Assembly (NCBI RefSeq): GCF_002080045.1
Contig: NZ_MUIN01000008.1
Coordinates: 124,001-188,000, forward strand
Direction: 5' to 3'
Origin: Pseudomonas sp. Bc-h
GTDB lineage: Bacteria > Pseudomonadota > Gammaproteobacteria > Pseudomonadales > Pseudomonadaceae
DNA length: 64,000 nucleotides
A program made the position numbers and the translations under genes. The notes under the pieces were generated by a model. The model saw only the letters and a program-made list of their open reading frames with translations, was not told where the DNA came from and did not search any database. This document shows positions 23,172-32,893 of this stretch, piece by piece; within the stretch, counting starts at the first letter, position 1, and each line of letters begins with the position of its first letter.

Positions 23172-24575
23172 TCATTTCCAAAGCTGAGCGGCAAACACAA
23201 TCAGAATGCCGATCGGCGCCACATAGCGCATCAAAAAGAACGTCAGAGCGAAGAGTACCGGACTGCGCACTGACAACTCGTCGCGCACCGCGTCTCGGCC
23301 CATCACCCAACCTGCGAAAATCACAAAGCACAATCCACCCAACGGCAACATGATCCGCGAGGTAAAGAAATCGATCACGCCGAAGAAATCCAGCCCCGCG
23401 GTCGCACCCCACTGGTAGAGGTGAAACGCGCCGCCTTCGTTCACGAAGAATTTGGCCTGCTTCCAGATGTTGAACGAGAACACTGTCCCCAGCCCAACGA
23501 ACCAGCAGATGAACGATAGCCAGAACGTTACCCAGCCACGACGCACCTTGGTGCGCTCCACCAGATAAGCCACCATCGGTTCCAACAGCGAGATCGCCGA
23601 ACTCCAGGCTGCCACAGCGACGAGGATGAAAAACACCACGCCCATGACCGTGCCGAACGCTACGTTACCAAACGCGTACGGCAAGGTAACGAACATCAGA
23701 CCCGGGCCCTCGCCGGGATTGAGGCCGGCCGCGAACACAATCGGAAACAATGCCAGACCCGCCAGCAGCGAAACGAAGGTATCCAGCAGCGCGACACCAA
23801 CCACGGTCGCGCTGATCGACGCTTCCTTGGTCATGTACGCACCGTAGATCATGATCGAGCCAACACCCACACTCAGCGAGAAAAAGGCGTGCCCCATCGC
23901 TGGCAACAAGCCCTCCATGATCTGCTCGGGCTTGAAGTCGAACATGAAATGCACGCCTTCCATGAAGTGCCCGGTCGTGAGGCTGTAGCCCAGCAGGATC
24001 ACCATCAACACGAACATCAAGGGCATCAGGATACGCAGGCTGCGCTCAAGACCAGCGTTCACGCCCTTGGCGATGGTGATCGCCGACAGCAGCATGAACA
24101 GCGTGTGCCAGGCCACCAGACGCCATGGGTCGGCAATCATTTCGCCGAAGAACGCGCCCACGCCATCGGGGGTCACGGCCTGAAAATCGCCCTTGCCGAC
24201 ATCGATGATGTATTCCAGCGACCAGCCGCCGACCACACTATAAAAAGAAAGAATCAGCAGCGCGGTGATCATCCCGGCAAACGCGCCCCAGGACCACTTA
24301 CCCGAATGCCCCGCTTCGCGAGCGAGCACCTTCAAGGCATTGGCCGGGCTTTGACGGGCGCGGCGACCGATCAGGGTTTCGGCCATCATCACCGGAATGC
24401 CGATCAGCGCGATGCACGCCAGGAACACCAGCACGAACGCGCCGCCGCCATAGACGCCAACCATGTAGGGGAATTTCCATATGCTTCCCAACCCCACGGC
24501 GGAGCCGGTGGCGGCCAGGATGAACACCCAGCGACTCGCCCAGCTACCGTGAACCGAAACCTTGTCCGTCGACAT
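23172..24575 (-). CDS. Sodium-dependent transporter, NSS/SNF family
   Basis: Inner-membrane secondary transporter of the neurotransmitter:sodium symporter family (LeuT/MhsT fold), likely importing an amino acid with sodium. The 467-residue protein has the family TM1 signature GSAVGLGSIWKFPYMVG with the unwound substrate-binding segment, GGGAFVLVF in TM2, and about 11-12 hydrophobic helices. I start it at MSTDKVSVHGSW. It lies eight bases upstream of ratA on the same strand. The substrate cannot be assigned. Confidence 0.92.
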   Translation of the reverse strand: MSTDKVSVHGSWASRWVFILAATGSAVGLGSIWKFPYMVGVYGGGAFVLVFLACIALIGIPVMMAETLIGRRARQSPANALKVLAREAGHSGKWSWGAFAGMITALLILSFYSVVGGWSLEYIIDVGKGDFQAVTPDGVGAFFGEMIADPWRLVAWHTLFMLLSAITIAKGVNAGLERSLRILMPLMFVLMVILLGYSLTTGHFMEGVHFMFDFKPEQIMEGLLPAMGHAFFSLSVGVGSIMIYGAYMTKEASISATVVGVALLDTFVSLLAGLALFPIVFAAGLNPGEGPGLMFVTLPYAFGNVAFGTVMGVVFFILVAVAAWSSAISLLEPMVAYLVERTKVRRGWVTFWLSFICWFVGLGTVFSFNIWKQAKFFVNEGGAFHLYQWGATAGLDFFGVIDFFTSRIMLPLGGLCFVIFAGWVMGRDAVRDELSVRSPVLFALTFFLMRYVAPIGILIVFAAQLWK

Positions 24576-24703
24576 CGTTGACACGTCCAACACGCAAAAA
24601 AGATCGCGCATTGTCCGGGATTCACTCAACGTGCTCAAGCACACAGCTTCAGCTTGCAGAGCCCATAGCCGAGAGCACCGTTGATCCCTATAATGCGTCG
24701 CCT

Positions 24704-25186
24704 ATGGCTAAGCTCAAGAAACATCCCACAGGGACCATCGCGCAAAATAAAAAGGCGCGTCACGATTACTTCATCGAACACAAGTTCGAGGCCGGTCTGG
24801 TCCTGGCTGGCTGGGAAGTAAAAAGCCTGCGTGCCAACAAGGTGCAGCTGGTGGACAGTTACGTGCTGCTCAAGGACGGTGAGGCCTGGCTGATGGGCAG
24901 CCACATCTCTCCGCTGACGACAGCCAGTACCCACGTCATCGCTGACCCGACACGCACCCGCAAACTGCTGCTCAACAAGCGCGAGCTGGAAAAGCTCACA
25001 AGCTCCGTTCAGCAGAAAGGCTATGCCTGCGTGGCCCTTTCCCTTTACTGGAAGCAGCACTTGATCAAGTGCGAGATTGCTTTGGGTAAAGGCAAGAAGG
25101 AATACGACAAGCGCGACACCGAGCGCGAACGCGACTCCAATCGCGAGCTGCAACGCGCCGTGCGGAACAAAGGCAAGGAAGACTGA
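24704..25186 (+). CDS. smpB: SsrA-binding protein SmpB
   Basis: Binds tmRNA and brings it to stalled ribosomes for trans-translation. The 160-residue protein has the beta-barrel with GTIAQNKKARHDYFIE, GLVLAGWEVKSLRANKVQL and the basic C-terminal tail (KGKKEYDKRDTERERD) that enters the empty mRNA channel. The frame is open upstream, but MAKLKKHPTG is the family start. Its RNA partner ssrA is about 7.7 kb downstream in this window. Confidence 0.97.
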   Translation: MAKLKKHPTGTIAQNKKARHDYFIEHKFEAGLVLAGWEVKSLRANKVQLVDSYVLLKDGEAWLMGSHISPLTTASTHVIADPTRTRKLLLNKRELEKLTSSVQQKGYACVALSLYWKQHLIKCEIALGKGKKEYDKRDTERERDSNRELQRAVRNKGKED

Positions 25187-25296
25187 CAGTCGCCGATCTA
25201 GCGCTGACTTCCCAGTAGCAGCATGGCTTTCCGGCGGTGGCGATTTCAAGGGCGCCACCGTTGGCAAGCCGTACTGCTACAGAAGTCGCATACGCT

Positions 25297-26064
25297 TTAG
25301 ATGCCGTTACGCCGCTCGGCACGCGCTGTGCGCTGAACCTGCTGACGCACCTCCTCCAGCACTTCCTGCACATAGAGCAGATGACGACTGGACACCTCTC
25401 GGGCATCGTCCGCCCGCCCTTCGATAATCGCCAGATACAGCTCACGATGCTGATTGATCAGCATGTCGCGAGTCTCTGCGCGCTGCTTGTACATCCCGCC
25501 GATATTGGTCACGACGTTGCGTCGCAACAGATCGAACAAACCGCGAATGGTGTGCAGCAAGACCGCGTTATGGCTGGCCTCGGCAATCGCCAGATGAAAG
25601 TTCGCATCGGCAGCGCCCTCTTCCGCGCGACTCACTTCATCGACCCGGCTGTAGCAATCCTGCAAAGCATCGAACGCTTCACGCAGCCGCGTGCGGTCGA
25701 CATCAGTCGCGCGTATCGCCGCGTAATAGGCGCATGAGGCTTCAAGGGTGTGACGGAATTCCAGCAGGTCGCGCTGCGCTTCGGGGCTGCTCTCCAGCAG
25801 ATGCAGCAATGGATCGCTGAAGGTCGATCCCAGGTTTTCAACGACATAGTTGCCGCCGCCCTGGCGACTCACCAGCAAGCCTTTGGCGGTGAGCTTCTGG
25901 ATGGCTTCGCGCAGGGAGGGACGCGAGACGCCGAACTGCTCTGCCAGCGCGCGCTCTGCGGGCAGGCGTCCACCTGCCCTGAGCGTGCCCTCGAGAATCA
26001 TTCGTTCGAGCTGTTCGACAATATCGTCAGACAAGCGGCGCTGCCGCACCTGATCAAAGCCCAT
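25297..26064 (-). CDS. lldR: L-lactate-responsive regulator LldR (GntR/FadR family)
   Basis: Repressor of the lactate utilisation genes, expected to be released by L-lactate. The 255-residue protein has an N-terminal winged HTH (RLPAERALAEQFGVSRPSLREAIQ in outline) and a C-terminal FCD ligand domain with conserved His and Asp (HNAVLLH, NQHRELYLAI). I start it at MGFDQVRQRRLSDD, four codons inside the longest frame. It is divergent from lldP across a 423-bp gap that contains a perfect palindrome suited to this regulator family. Confidence 0.92.
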   Translation of the reverse strand: MGFDQVRQRRLSDDIVEQLERMILEGTLRAGGRLPAERALAEQFGVSRPSLREAIQKLTAKGLLVSRQGGGNYVVENLGSTFSDPLLHLLESSPEAQRDLLEFRHTLEASCAYYAAIRATDVDRTRLREAFDALQDCYSRVDEVSRAEEGAADANFHLAIAEASHNAVLLHTIRGLFDLLRRNVVTNIGGMYKQRAETRDMLINQHRELYLAIIEGRADDAREVSSRHLLYVQEVLEEVRQQVQRTARAERRNGI

Positions 26065-26225
26065 ATACCCCTTCACTCCACATCCACAACTGCCCCGTCA
26101 CACACAACGACAAAGGGCGCATATTCTCGCTGATTGTGATGAGACATTCACCAAGCAGCTGTAGGACAAATCACCGATTCAAGCAAAAAGCCGGATAAGT
26201 GCTACAAAAGTTCTAGGGCCTTAAA

Positions 26226-26253
26226 TTGACACACCAAGGCCAAGGCTTTTAAC
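26226..26253 (+). promoter_or_regulatory. Putative lldP promoter
   Basis: TTGACA (26226-26231), 16 bp, TTTAAC (26248-26253). The -35 box is perfect and the -10 is four of six. The LldR-type palindrome begins 17 bases after the -10 box, over the expected start region, where it would repress. The remaining leader up to lldP shows nothing else I can assign. Confidence 0.5.
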
Positions 26254-26269
26254 CTAGCGCCAAGACATT

Positions 26270-26292
26270 GTAAATTGGTATTACCAATTTAC
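26270..26292. promoter_or_regulatory. LldR operator palindrome
   Basis: GTAAATTGGTA-T-TACCAATTTAC is a perfect 23-bp palindrome with a single central base. Its core TTGGTNNNACCAA matches operators of FadR-family regulators such as PdhR and LldR. It lies between lldR and lldP, 195 bases before lldP. Confidence 0.82.
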
Positions 26293-26487
26293 GAATGCCG
26301 GCGACTAGTGGTCATCCTCCACGACACGCCGCAGGCAATTCGCGACGGCGGAATGCTTGAGCTGGTGAGCTGTGCGACTCGTTCGTCAGCACCGGCAGGA
26401 AGACAGACAAGCAGTTGTCGCCTGCAGGAGCCGCGCACGTAAGACATGGACACCGGGCCTAACCAACAACAATTAGGGGCCTCCTAC

Positions 26488-28185
26488 ATGCAAACCTGGC
26501 AACAGCTCTACACACCTCTCGGCAGCCTGAGCCTTTCGGCGCTGGCTGCAGTCGTTCCAATCGTGTTTTTCTTTCTCGCGCTGGCCGTATTCCGGCTTAA
26601 AGGGCACGTTGCAGGTGCAATCACCTTGTTGCTGGCCGTCCTCATTGCAATCTTCGCGTTCCAGATGCCAGCTGACATGGCCGTCGCTTCGGCGGTCTAT
26701 GGCTTCCTCTACGGTCTGTGGCCCATCGCCTGGATCATCATCGCGGCGGTATTCCTCTACAAACTGACGGTAAAAAGCGGCCAGTTCGAGATCATTCGCA
26801 GCTCGGTCATGTCGATCACCGACGACCAGCGCTTGCAGGTCTTGCTCATCGGCTTCTGCTTCGGCGCATTCCTTGAAGGTGCGGCAGGCTTCGGCGCTCC
26901 GGTAGCGATCACGGCAGCATTGCTGGTAGGCCTGGGCTTGAACCCGCTTTACGCAGCAGGTCTGTGCCTGATCGCCAACACCGCGCCAGTGGCTTTCGGT
27001 GCGTTGGGGATTCCGATCATCGTCGCCGGCCAGGTGTCGGGCATCGACGCGTTCAAGATCGGCGCCATGGCGGGCCGTCAATTGCCGCTGCTGTCGGTCT
27101 TCGTACCGTTCTGGCTGATGTTCATGATGGACGGCGTGAAGGGCGTGAAAGAAACCTGGCCAGCGGCGCTGGTTGCAGGCGGCAGCTTTGCCATCGTGCA
27201 GTTCCTGACCTCCAACTACATTGGCCCGGAGCTGCCAGACATTACCTCGGCACTGGTCAGCCTCGTGTCCCTGACCTTCTTCCTGAAAGTCTGGCAACCG
27301 GCTCGCGCAGCCGACGCGCAGGTCGCCAGCGCGGGCGGCGGTGCAGCCGTGATGGGCGGCGGTCCTGGCGGCTTCGGTCAGCCACGCACCACCAAGAAAT
27401 CCCCTTACTCCACCGGCACCATCATCAAAGCCTGGTCGCCCTTCCTGATTCTGACCGTGATCGTGACGATCTGGACCCTGAAGCCGTTCAAGGCCCTGTT
27501 CGCCGCAGGCGGTCCGCTGCAATCGCTGACGATGAACTTCCCGGTACCGCATCTGGATCAATTGGTGATGAAGGGCGCGCCAATCGTCGCCAACGCCACC
27601 GCAATGCCGGCCGTTTACAAGTTCGACCTGCTGGCGGCCTCGGGTAGCGCGATTCTGGTTTCGGCCATTCTGGCGATGATCGTGCTGCGTATCAGCGCCA
27701 AAACTGGTATTACCACTTTCAAAGAAACGCTGATCGAGCTGCGCTGGGCCATCGTGTCCATCGGCATGGTGCTGGCATTCGCCTTCGTCATGAACTACTC
27801 GGGTATGTCTTCGACACTCGCGCTGGTGCTGGCGGGAACAGGTGCGGCATTCCCGTTCTTCTCGCCATTCCTCGGCTGGCTAGGCGTGTTCCTGACCGGC
27901 TCCGACACCTCGTCCAACGCGCTGTTTGGTTCGCTGCAAGCAACCACTGCGCATCAATTGGGTGTCAGTGACGTGTTGATGGTGGCCGCCAACTCCAGCG
28001 GCGGCGTGACCGGCAAGATGATTTCTCCGCAATCGATCGCAGTCGCCTGTGCAGCTACCGGCCTGGTCGGCAAGGAATCGGACCTGTTCCGCTTCACCCT
28101 CAAGCACAGCATCTTCTTCGCGGCCATCGTTGGCTGCATCACCTACGTTCAAGCGTACTGGTTGACCGGCATGCTGGTTCACTAA
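26488..28185 (+). CDS. lldP: L-lactate permease
   Basis: Imports lactate (and glycolate in E. coli) with protons. The 565-residue LctP-family protein has about 12-14 hydrophobic helices; recognisable family regions include GAFLEGAAGFGAPVAI, IANTAPVAFGALGIP and GSDTSSNALFGSLQ. I start it at MQTWQQLYTP, where AGGGG precedes the ATG; an in-frame start lies 14 codons upstream. It is the first gene of lldP-lldD-dld. Confidence 0.96.
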   Translation: MQTWQQLYTPLGSLSLSALAAVVPIVFFFLALAVFRLKGHVAGAITLLLAVLIAIFAFQMPADMAVASAVYGFLYGLWPIAWIIIAAVFLYKLTVKSGQFEIIRSSVMSITDDQRLQVLLIGFCFGAFLEGAAGFGAPVAITAALLVGLGLNPLYAAGLCLIANTAPVAFGALGIPIIVAGQVSGIDAFKIGAMAGRQLPLLSVFVPFWLMFMMDGVKGVKETWPAALVAGGSFAIVQFLTSNYIGPELPDITSALVSLVSLTFFLKVWQPARAADAQVASAGGGAAVMGGGPGGFGQPRTTKKSPYSTGTIIKAWSPFLILTVIVTIWTLKPFKALFAAGGPLQSLTMNFPVPHLDQLVMKGAPIVANATAMPAVYKFDLLAASGSAILVSAILAMIVLRISAKTGITTFKETLIELRWAIVSIGMVLAFAFVMNYSGMSSTLALVLAGTGAAFPFFSPFLGWLGVFLTGSDTSSNALFGSLQATTAHQLGVSDVLMVAANSSGGVTGKMISPQSIAVACAATGLVGKESDLFRFTLKHSIFFAAIVGCITYVQAYWLTGMLVH

Positions 28186-28253
28186 GAGACGAGCGCCGGG
28201 CGTGCCAATGCGCGCCCGGTCGCTGCCCCGCTCACTCAACGTTGCGAGACCCC

Positions 28254-29399
28254 ATGATCATTTCTGCTTCCACCGACTATCGTGCCGCAGCGCAACGCAA
28301 GCTGCCGCCGTTCCTGTTTCACTACGCCGACGGTGGCGCCTATGCTGAGCACACCTTGCGTCATAACGTGTCAGACCTGTCCGAAATCGCCCTGCGCCAG
28401 CGCGTTCTGAAGAACATGTCCGAGCTGAGCCTGGAAACCACCCTGTTCAACGAAACAATGAGCATGCCGATAGCGCTGGCCCCGGTGGGCTTGTGCGGAA
28501 TGTACGCTCGCCGGGGGGAAGTCCAGGCGGCTCGGGCTGCCGCGTCCAAGGGCATTCCTTTTACCCTGTCCACCGTGTCGCTGTGCCCGATCGAAGAAGT
28601 CGCGCCCGCCATCGACCGTCCCATGTGGTTTCAACTGTACGTTCTCAAGGATCGCGGCTTCATGCGCAACGCCCTTGAGCGCGCCAAGGCGGCTGGCGTC
28701 AAGACGCTGGTCTTCACTGTCGACATGCCGGTTCCCGGCGCTCGATACCGTGACCTGCACTCAGGCATGAGCGGCAAGAACGGCCCTATTCGTCGCGTAT
28801 TGCAAGCCATGACCCGCCCTCAATGGGCGTGGGACGTAGGCGTGAACGGCCGTCCTCACGATCTGGGCAACGTCTCGGCCTATCGCGGCAATCCTACCGG
28901 CCTGACCGACTACATCGCCTGGCTCGGCAACAATTTCGACCCGTCGATTTCCTGGAAGGACCTGGAGTGGATTCGCGACTTCTGGGACGGTCCGATGATC
29001 ATCAAGGGCATTCTTGACCCGGACGACGCCCGCGATGCCGTGAAATTCGGTGCCGACGGCATCGTCGTTTCCAACCACGGCGGCCGCCAGCTCGATGGCG
29101 TGCTGTCCAGCGCTCGCGCCCTGCCAGCCATCGCCGACGCCGTAAAGGGCGAAATAAAGATTCTCGCCGACTCCGGCATCCGCAGCGGTCTGGACGTGGT
29201 GCGCATGATCGCACTCGGCGCCGATACCGTACTGATCGGCCGCGCGTTCATCTATGCCCTCGCCACCCACGGCGAAGCCGGCGTGAAACACTTGCTCGAC
29301 CTGTTCGAAAAAGAGATGCGCGTGGCGATGGTGCTGACCGGCGCCAAATCCATCAGCGAAATTTCCCGCGATTCGCTGGTTCGCGAACTCGGCGCCTGA
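28254..29399 (+). CDS. lldD: FMN-dependent L-lactate dehydrogenase
   Basis: Membrane-associated flavoenzyme that oxidises L-lactate to pyruvate and passes electrons to the respiratory chain. The 381-residue alpha-hydroxy-acid oxidase has the YYADGGAYAEHT-type FMN region near the start, the catalytic His and Arg in VSNHGGRQLDG, and the phosphate-binding DSGIRSGLDV and LIGRAFIYALA. It starts 68 bases after lldP, within the lactate operon. Confidence 0.96.
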   Translation: MIISASTDYRAAAQRKLPPFLFHYADGGAYAEHTLRHNVSDLSEIALRQRVLKNMSELSLETTLFNETMSMPIALAPVGLCGMYARRGEVQAARAAASKGIPFTLSTVSLCPIEEVAPAIDRPMWFQLYVLKDRGFMRNALERAKAAGVKTLVFTVDMPVPGARYRDLHSGMSGKNGPIRRVLQAMTRPQWAWDVGVNGRPHDLGNVSAYRGNPTGLTDYIAWLGNNFDPSISWKDLEWIRDFWDGPMIIKGILDPDDARDAVKFGADGIVVSNHGGRQLDGVLSSARALPAIADAVKGEIKILADSGIRSGLDVVRMIALGADTVLIGRAFIYALATHGEAGVKHLLDLFEKEMRVAMVLTGAKSISEISRDSLVRELGA

Positions 29400-29474
29400 G
29401 CGCAATCCGTAGAGAACGCACGCGGCACGCCAGATGCCGCGGCGCCACGATGATGACCCCGTGAGGAAGACCGT

Positions 29475-32285
29475 ATGAGCCTGCCCGCCGCCTTCCTGGC
29501 CGATGTGAAGCGCCTGATTCCCGCCGGGCGCCTGTTCGACGATCCACTGTCGACCCTGGCGTTTGGCACTGACGCCAGCTTCTACCGCTTGATTCCCAAG
29601 CTGGTGATTCGCGTCGAATCGGAAGACGAAGTGGTCGAGTTACTCAAACTGGCGCAGGTCGACCGGGTACCGGTGACCTTTCGCGCAGCGGGGACCAGCC
29701 TTTCCGGACAGGCGATCAGCGACTCTGTCCTGATGGTGCTTGGCGATAACTGGAATGGCCGGGAAATCCGCCGCGACGGCGAGCAGATCCGTCTGCAACC
29801 CGGCGTCATCGGCGCCCAGGCCAATGCCTGGCTGCTGCCGTTTGGACGCAAGATCGGCCCGGACCCGGCGTCGATCAATGCGGCCAAAATCGGCGGCATC
29901 GTCGCCAACAACTCCAGCGGCATGTGCTGCGGCACGGCGCAGAACACCTATCACACTCTGGCAGGCATTCGGCTGGTACTCGCCGATGGCACGCGCATCG
30001 ACACCGAGGATGCTCAGAGCGTTGCTACCTTCCGTGTCAGCCACGGAAAACTGCTCGACCGCCTGGCTGAACTGGGTCGCGAAACCCGCGCCAACACCGA
30101 GCTCGCGGCCAGGATTCGCCACAAATATCGCCTGAAAAATACCACCGGCCTGTCGCTCAACGCCTTGGTCGATTTCGACGAGCCGCTGGATATTCTCAGT
30201 CATCTGCTGGTCGGCTCAGAGGGGACGCTCGGGTTCATCAGCGCAGTGACCTACGACACGGTGCTCGATCACCCGAACAAAGCTTCGGCGCTCATCATAT
30301 TCCCGGATGTTGAAACCTGCTGCAATGCGGTCACCGTGCTGAAAACCCAGCCTGTGTCTGCGGTGGAGTTGCTCGACCGCCGCAGCATGCGCTCGGTGCA
30401 GAACAAACCGGGCATGCCGTCGTTCGTACGCGAACTGTCTGAAAACGCCTGCGCCCTGTTGATCGAAGCGCGCGCAGCAACCCAGCCTTTGCTGCACGAA
30501 CAACTGGCGCAGATCATGGCGTCGATTGCGCATTTCCCAGTCGAGAAGCAGGTCGATTTCACCGAGGACCCGACCGAAAACGCCCGCCTGTGGGCCATCC
30601 GCAAAGACACCTTTCCTGCCGTCGGCGCGGTGCGCGAAACCGGCACCACAGTGATCATCGAGGACGTCACCTTCCCGGTCGAACAACTGGCCATGGGCGT
30701 TAGACGGCTGATCGAGCTGTTCGACAAACACCACTATGACGAAGCGATCCTGTTCGGCCACGCGCTGGAAGGGAACCTGCACTTCGTCTTCACCCAGGGC
30801 TTCAATGACCCTGAAGAAGTCGCCCGTTATTCGGCGTTCATGGACGACGTCACACAGCTGGTGGCCGTAGAGTTCAATGGCTCGCTCAAAGCCGAACACG
30901 GCACCGGCCGCAACATGGCGCCTTTCGTGGAGCTCGAATGGGGCAGCGACGCCTACCAACTGATGTGGAAACTCAAGCGCCTGCTGGACCCTAACGGCAT
31001 CCTCAATCCAGACGTGGTACTGAGCGAAGATCCGCAGATCCACCTCAAAAACCTGAAGCCCATGCCCGCCGCCGACGCCATCGTCGACAAATGCATCGAA
31101 TGCGGTTTCTGCGAACCAGTGTGCCCGTCGAAAGGACTGACTCTGAGCCCACGCCAGCGCATCGTGATGTGGCGAGACATTCAGGCGAAGAAGCGCGCAG
31201 GCACCGACACCACCGCGCTGGAGCGCGACTTTCACTATCAAGGCATCGACACCTGCGCTGCCACCGGGCTTTGCGCGCAGCGTTGCCCGGTCGGCATCAA
31301 CACCGGCGAGCTGGTCAAAAAGTTGCGCGCCCAGGAAGCCACCCATGGCAAGGCCGCTGGCTGGTTGGCGCACCACTTCACTACAGCTTTAAAAGGTGCG
31401 CGCTTTACGCTGCATGCCGCCAACGGCGCGCGCATGGTGTTGGGCGCGCCGAGGCTGGCGAAGATTTCCGCTGCACTGACCAAAGCATCATCCGGGCGCG
31501 TGCCGCAATGGACCCCGGCCATGCCACAGCCGGAAAACGCCATCCGCTTCAGCCCTCCGGTTGAGGATCAGCGCCCACGTGTGGTCTATCTTGCGGCCTG
31601 TGTTTCGCGGGTTATGGGCCCGGCGGCGGCGGATCACGAACAGATGTCCTTGATGGACAAAACTCGAGGCCTGCTGAAAAAAGCCGGTTACCAAGTGGTA
31701 TTCCCCGAGGATCAGGACAACCTCTGCTGCGGCCAACCCTTCGCCTCCAAAGGCTACACCGAGCACGCTGAAGAGAAGCGACAGCAACTGTTGGCCGCGC
31801 TGACCAAGGCCAGTCGCGGCGGCCTCGATCCGATCTACTGCGACACCAGCCCCTGCACGTTGCGCCTGGTTCAGGACCTCAAGGAAACCCGTCTTGATCT
31901 GTACGACCCGGTGCGCTTCATCCGCACCCACCTGCTGGACAAACTGGTGTTCACGCCCCAGCAGGAAGCCATCGCGGTTCACGTCACCTGCAGCACCCAG
32001 CATCTCGGTGAAAGCCAGGCGCTGATCGAACTGGCGCGACTGTGCAGCGTCAACGTGGTGATTCCAGAAGGCATTCATTGCTGCGGTTTCGCCGGTGACA
32101 AAGGCTTCACCACCCCTGAGTTGAATGCCCACTCCCTACGCACTCTGAAAGACGCCGTGCAGTACTGCAGCGAAGGCATTTCCACCAGCCGCACCTGTGA
32201 GATCGGGCTCACCCAGCACGGTGGCATCGACTACCACGGGCTGGTCTACCTCGTTGATCGGGTCACACGACCAAGATCCGCTTGA
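29475..32285 (+). CDS. FAD/Fe-S D-lactate dehydrogenase (Dld-type)
   Basis: A 936-residue fusion that probably oxidises D-lactate. Residues about 1-460 are an FAD-linked oxidase of the glycolate oxidase/D-lactate dehydrogenase type (TFRAAGTSLSGQ, GGIVANNSSGMCCG, LVGSEGTLGFI). Residues about 535-620 carry two 4Fe-4S clusters (CIECGFCEPVC, CAATGLCAQRC). The C-terminus has CCG motifs (NLCCGQPF, HCCGFAGDKG). It is the third gene of the lactate operon; pseudomonads carry this arrangement (PA4772-like). Related oxidases act on 2-hydroxyglutarate, so the substrate is inferred from context. Confidence 0.9.
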   Translation: MSLPAAFLADVKRLIPAGRLFDDPLSTLAFGTDASFYRLIPKLVIRVESEDEVVELLKLAQVDRVPVTFRAAGTSLSGQAISDSVLMVLGDNWNGREIRRDGEQIRLQPGVIGAQANAWLLPFGRKIGPDPASINAAKIGGIVANNSSGMCCGTAQNTYHTLAGIRLVLADGTRIDTEDAQSVATFRVSHGKLLDRLAELGRETRANTELAARIRHKYRLKNTTGLSLNALVDFDEPLDILSHLLVGSEGTLGFISAVTYDTVLDHPNKASALIIFPDVETCCNAVTVLKTQPVSAVELLDRRSMRSVQNKPGMPSFVRELSENACALLIEARAATQPLLHEQLAQIMASIAHFPVEKQVDFTEDPTENARLWAIRKDTFPAVGAVRETGTTVIIEDVTFPVEQLAMGVRRLIELFDKHHYDEAILFGHALEGNLHFVFTQGFNDPEEVARYSAFMDDVTQLVAVEFNGSLKAEHGTGRNMAPFVELEWGSDAYQLMWKLKRLLDPNGILNPDVVLSEDPQIHLKNLKPMPAADAIVDKCIECGFCEPVCPSKGLTLSPRQRIVMWRDIQAKKRAGTDTTALERDFHYQGIDTCAATGLCAQRCPVGINTGELVKKLRAQEATHGKAAGWLAHHFTTALKGARFTLHAANGARMVLGAPRLAKISAALTKASSGRVPQWTPAMPQPENAIRFSPPVEDQRPRVVYLAACVSRVMGPAAADHEQMSLMDKTRGLLKKAGYQVVFPEDQDNLCCGQPFASKGYTEHAEEKRQQLLAALTKASRGGLDPIYCDTSPCTLRLVQDLKETRLDLYDPVRFIRTHLLDKLVFTPQQEAIAVHVTCSTQHLGESQALIELARLCSVNVVIPEGIHCCGFAGDKGFTTPELNAHSLRTLKDAVQYCSEGISTSRTCEIGLTQHGGIDYHGLVYLVDRVTRPRSA

Positions 32286-32494
32286 TGCACACAAATGGGG
32301 CGAAATTCGCCCCATTTTGATGACACATCCTGCAACATGGCTTTTTCACACCACTTGCGAAATAAATAGAACCCCTGCGATAGCGCACAGTCCATCTCTT
32401 TAAGCGCCACATCCACTGGACGCTTATTCCTCTATCTCGGACATCGGCCTCAACGAACCGGCCATACCGAGTCCACAGGCTTAAGGAGATACAC

Positions 32495-32779
32495 ATGAAG
32501 CGCACAGCACTGACTGGATTGTTTCTTACCGCTGCACTGTTGGGTTCCCCGGTATTCGCTGCTGACGACCTGTGCGGCGCCAACCTGCAGACGTTGAAGG
32601 ATGCTCAGAAATCCGCCAACACCAACCTGAGCCCCGATACCAAAAGCGAGACAGGTACCGCGTACGATCAGGCGATGACCGCGCAAAAGGCTGGTGATGA
32701 CAAGAAATGCATCGAAATCACCACCAAGGCCATTCAGGATCTCAAAACCATCGGCTCCGGTAACGAAGGCGCGAAGTAA
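32495..32779 (+). CDS. Small secreted protein, family of unknown function
   Basis: I do not recognise a named family. The 94-residue precursor has a clear signal peptide (MKRTALTGLFLTAALLGS, cleavage near VFA-AD) and a mature helical domain of about 71 residues with two Cys (CGANL and CIEIT) that could form a disulfide. AAGGAG lies eight bases before the start. The protein at 40326-40598 has the same layout and shared positions, so the two look like paralogues. Confidence 0.75.
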   Translation: MKRTALTGLFLTAALLGSPVFAADDLCGANLQTLKDAQKSANTNLSPDTKSETGTAYDQAMTAQKAGDDKKCIEITTKAIQDLKTIGSGNEGAK

Positions 32780-32893
32780 TGATCGGCACGGGCCGGCCGA
32801 AAGCCGGTCCGCCCATCTGCGCAGAGGCTTGAGGTCGACGTATCCTATTGATTCGGGTACACTCCTCGACCTGACTGCTAGAGCAGCAGAATT

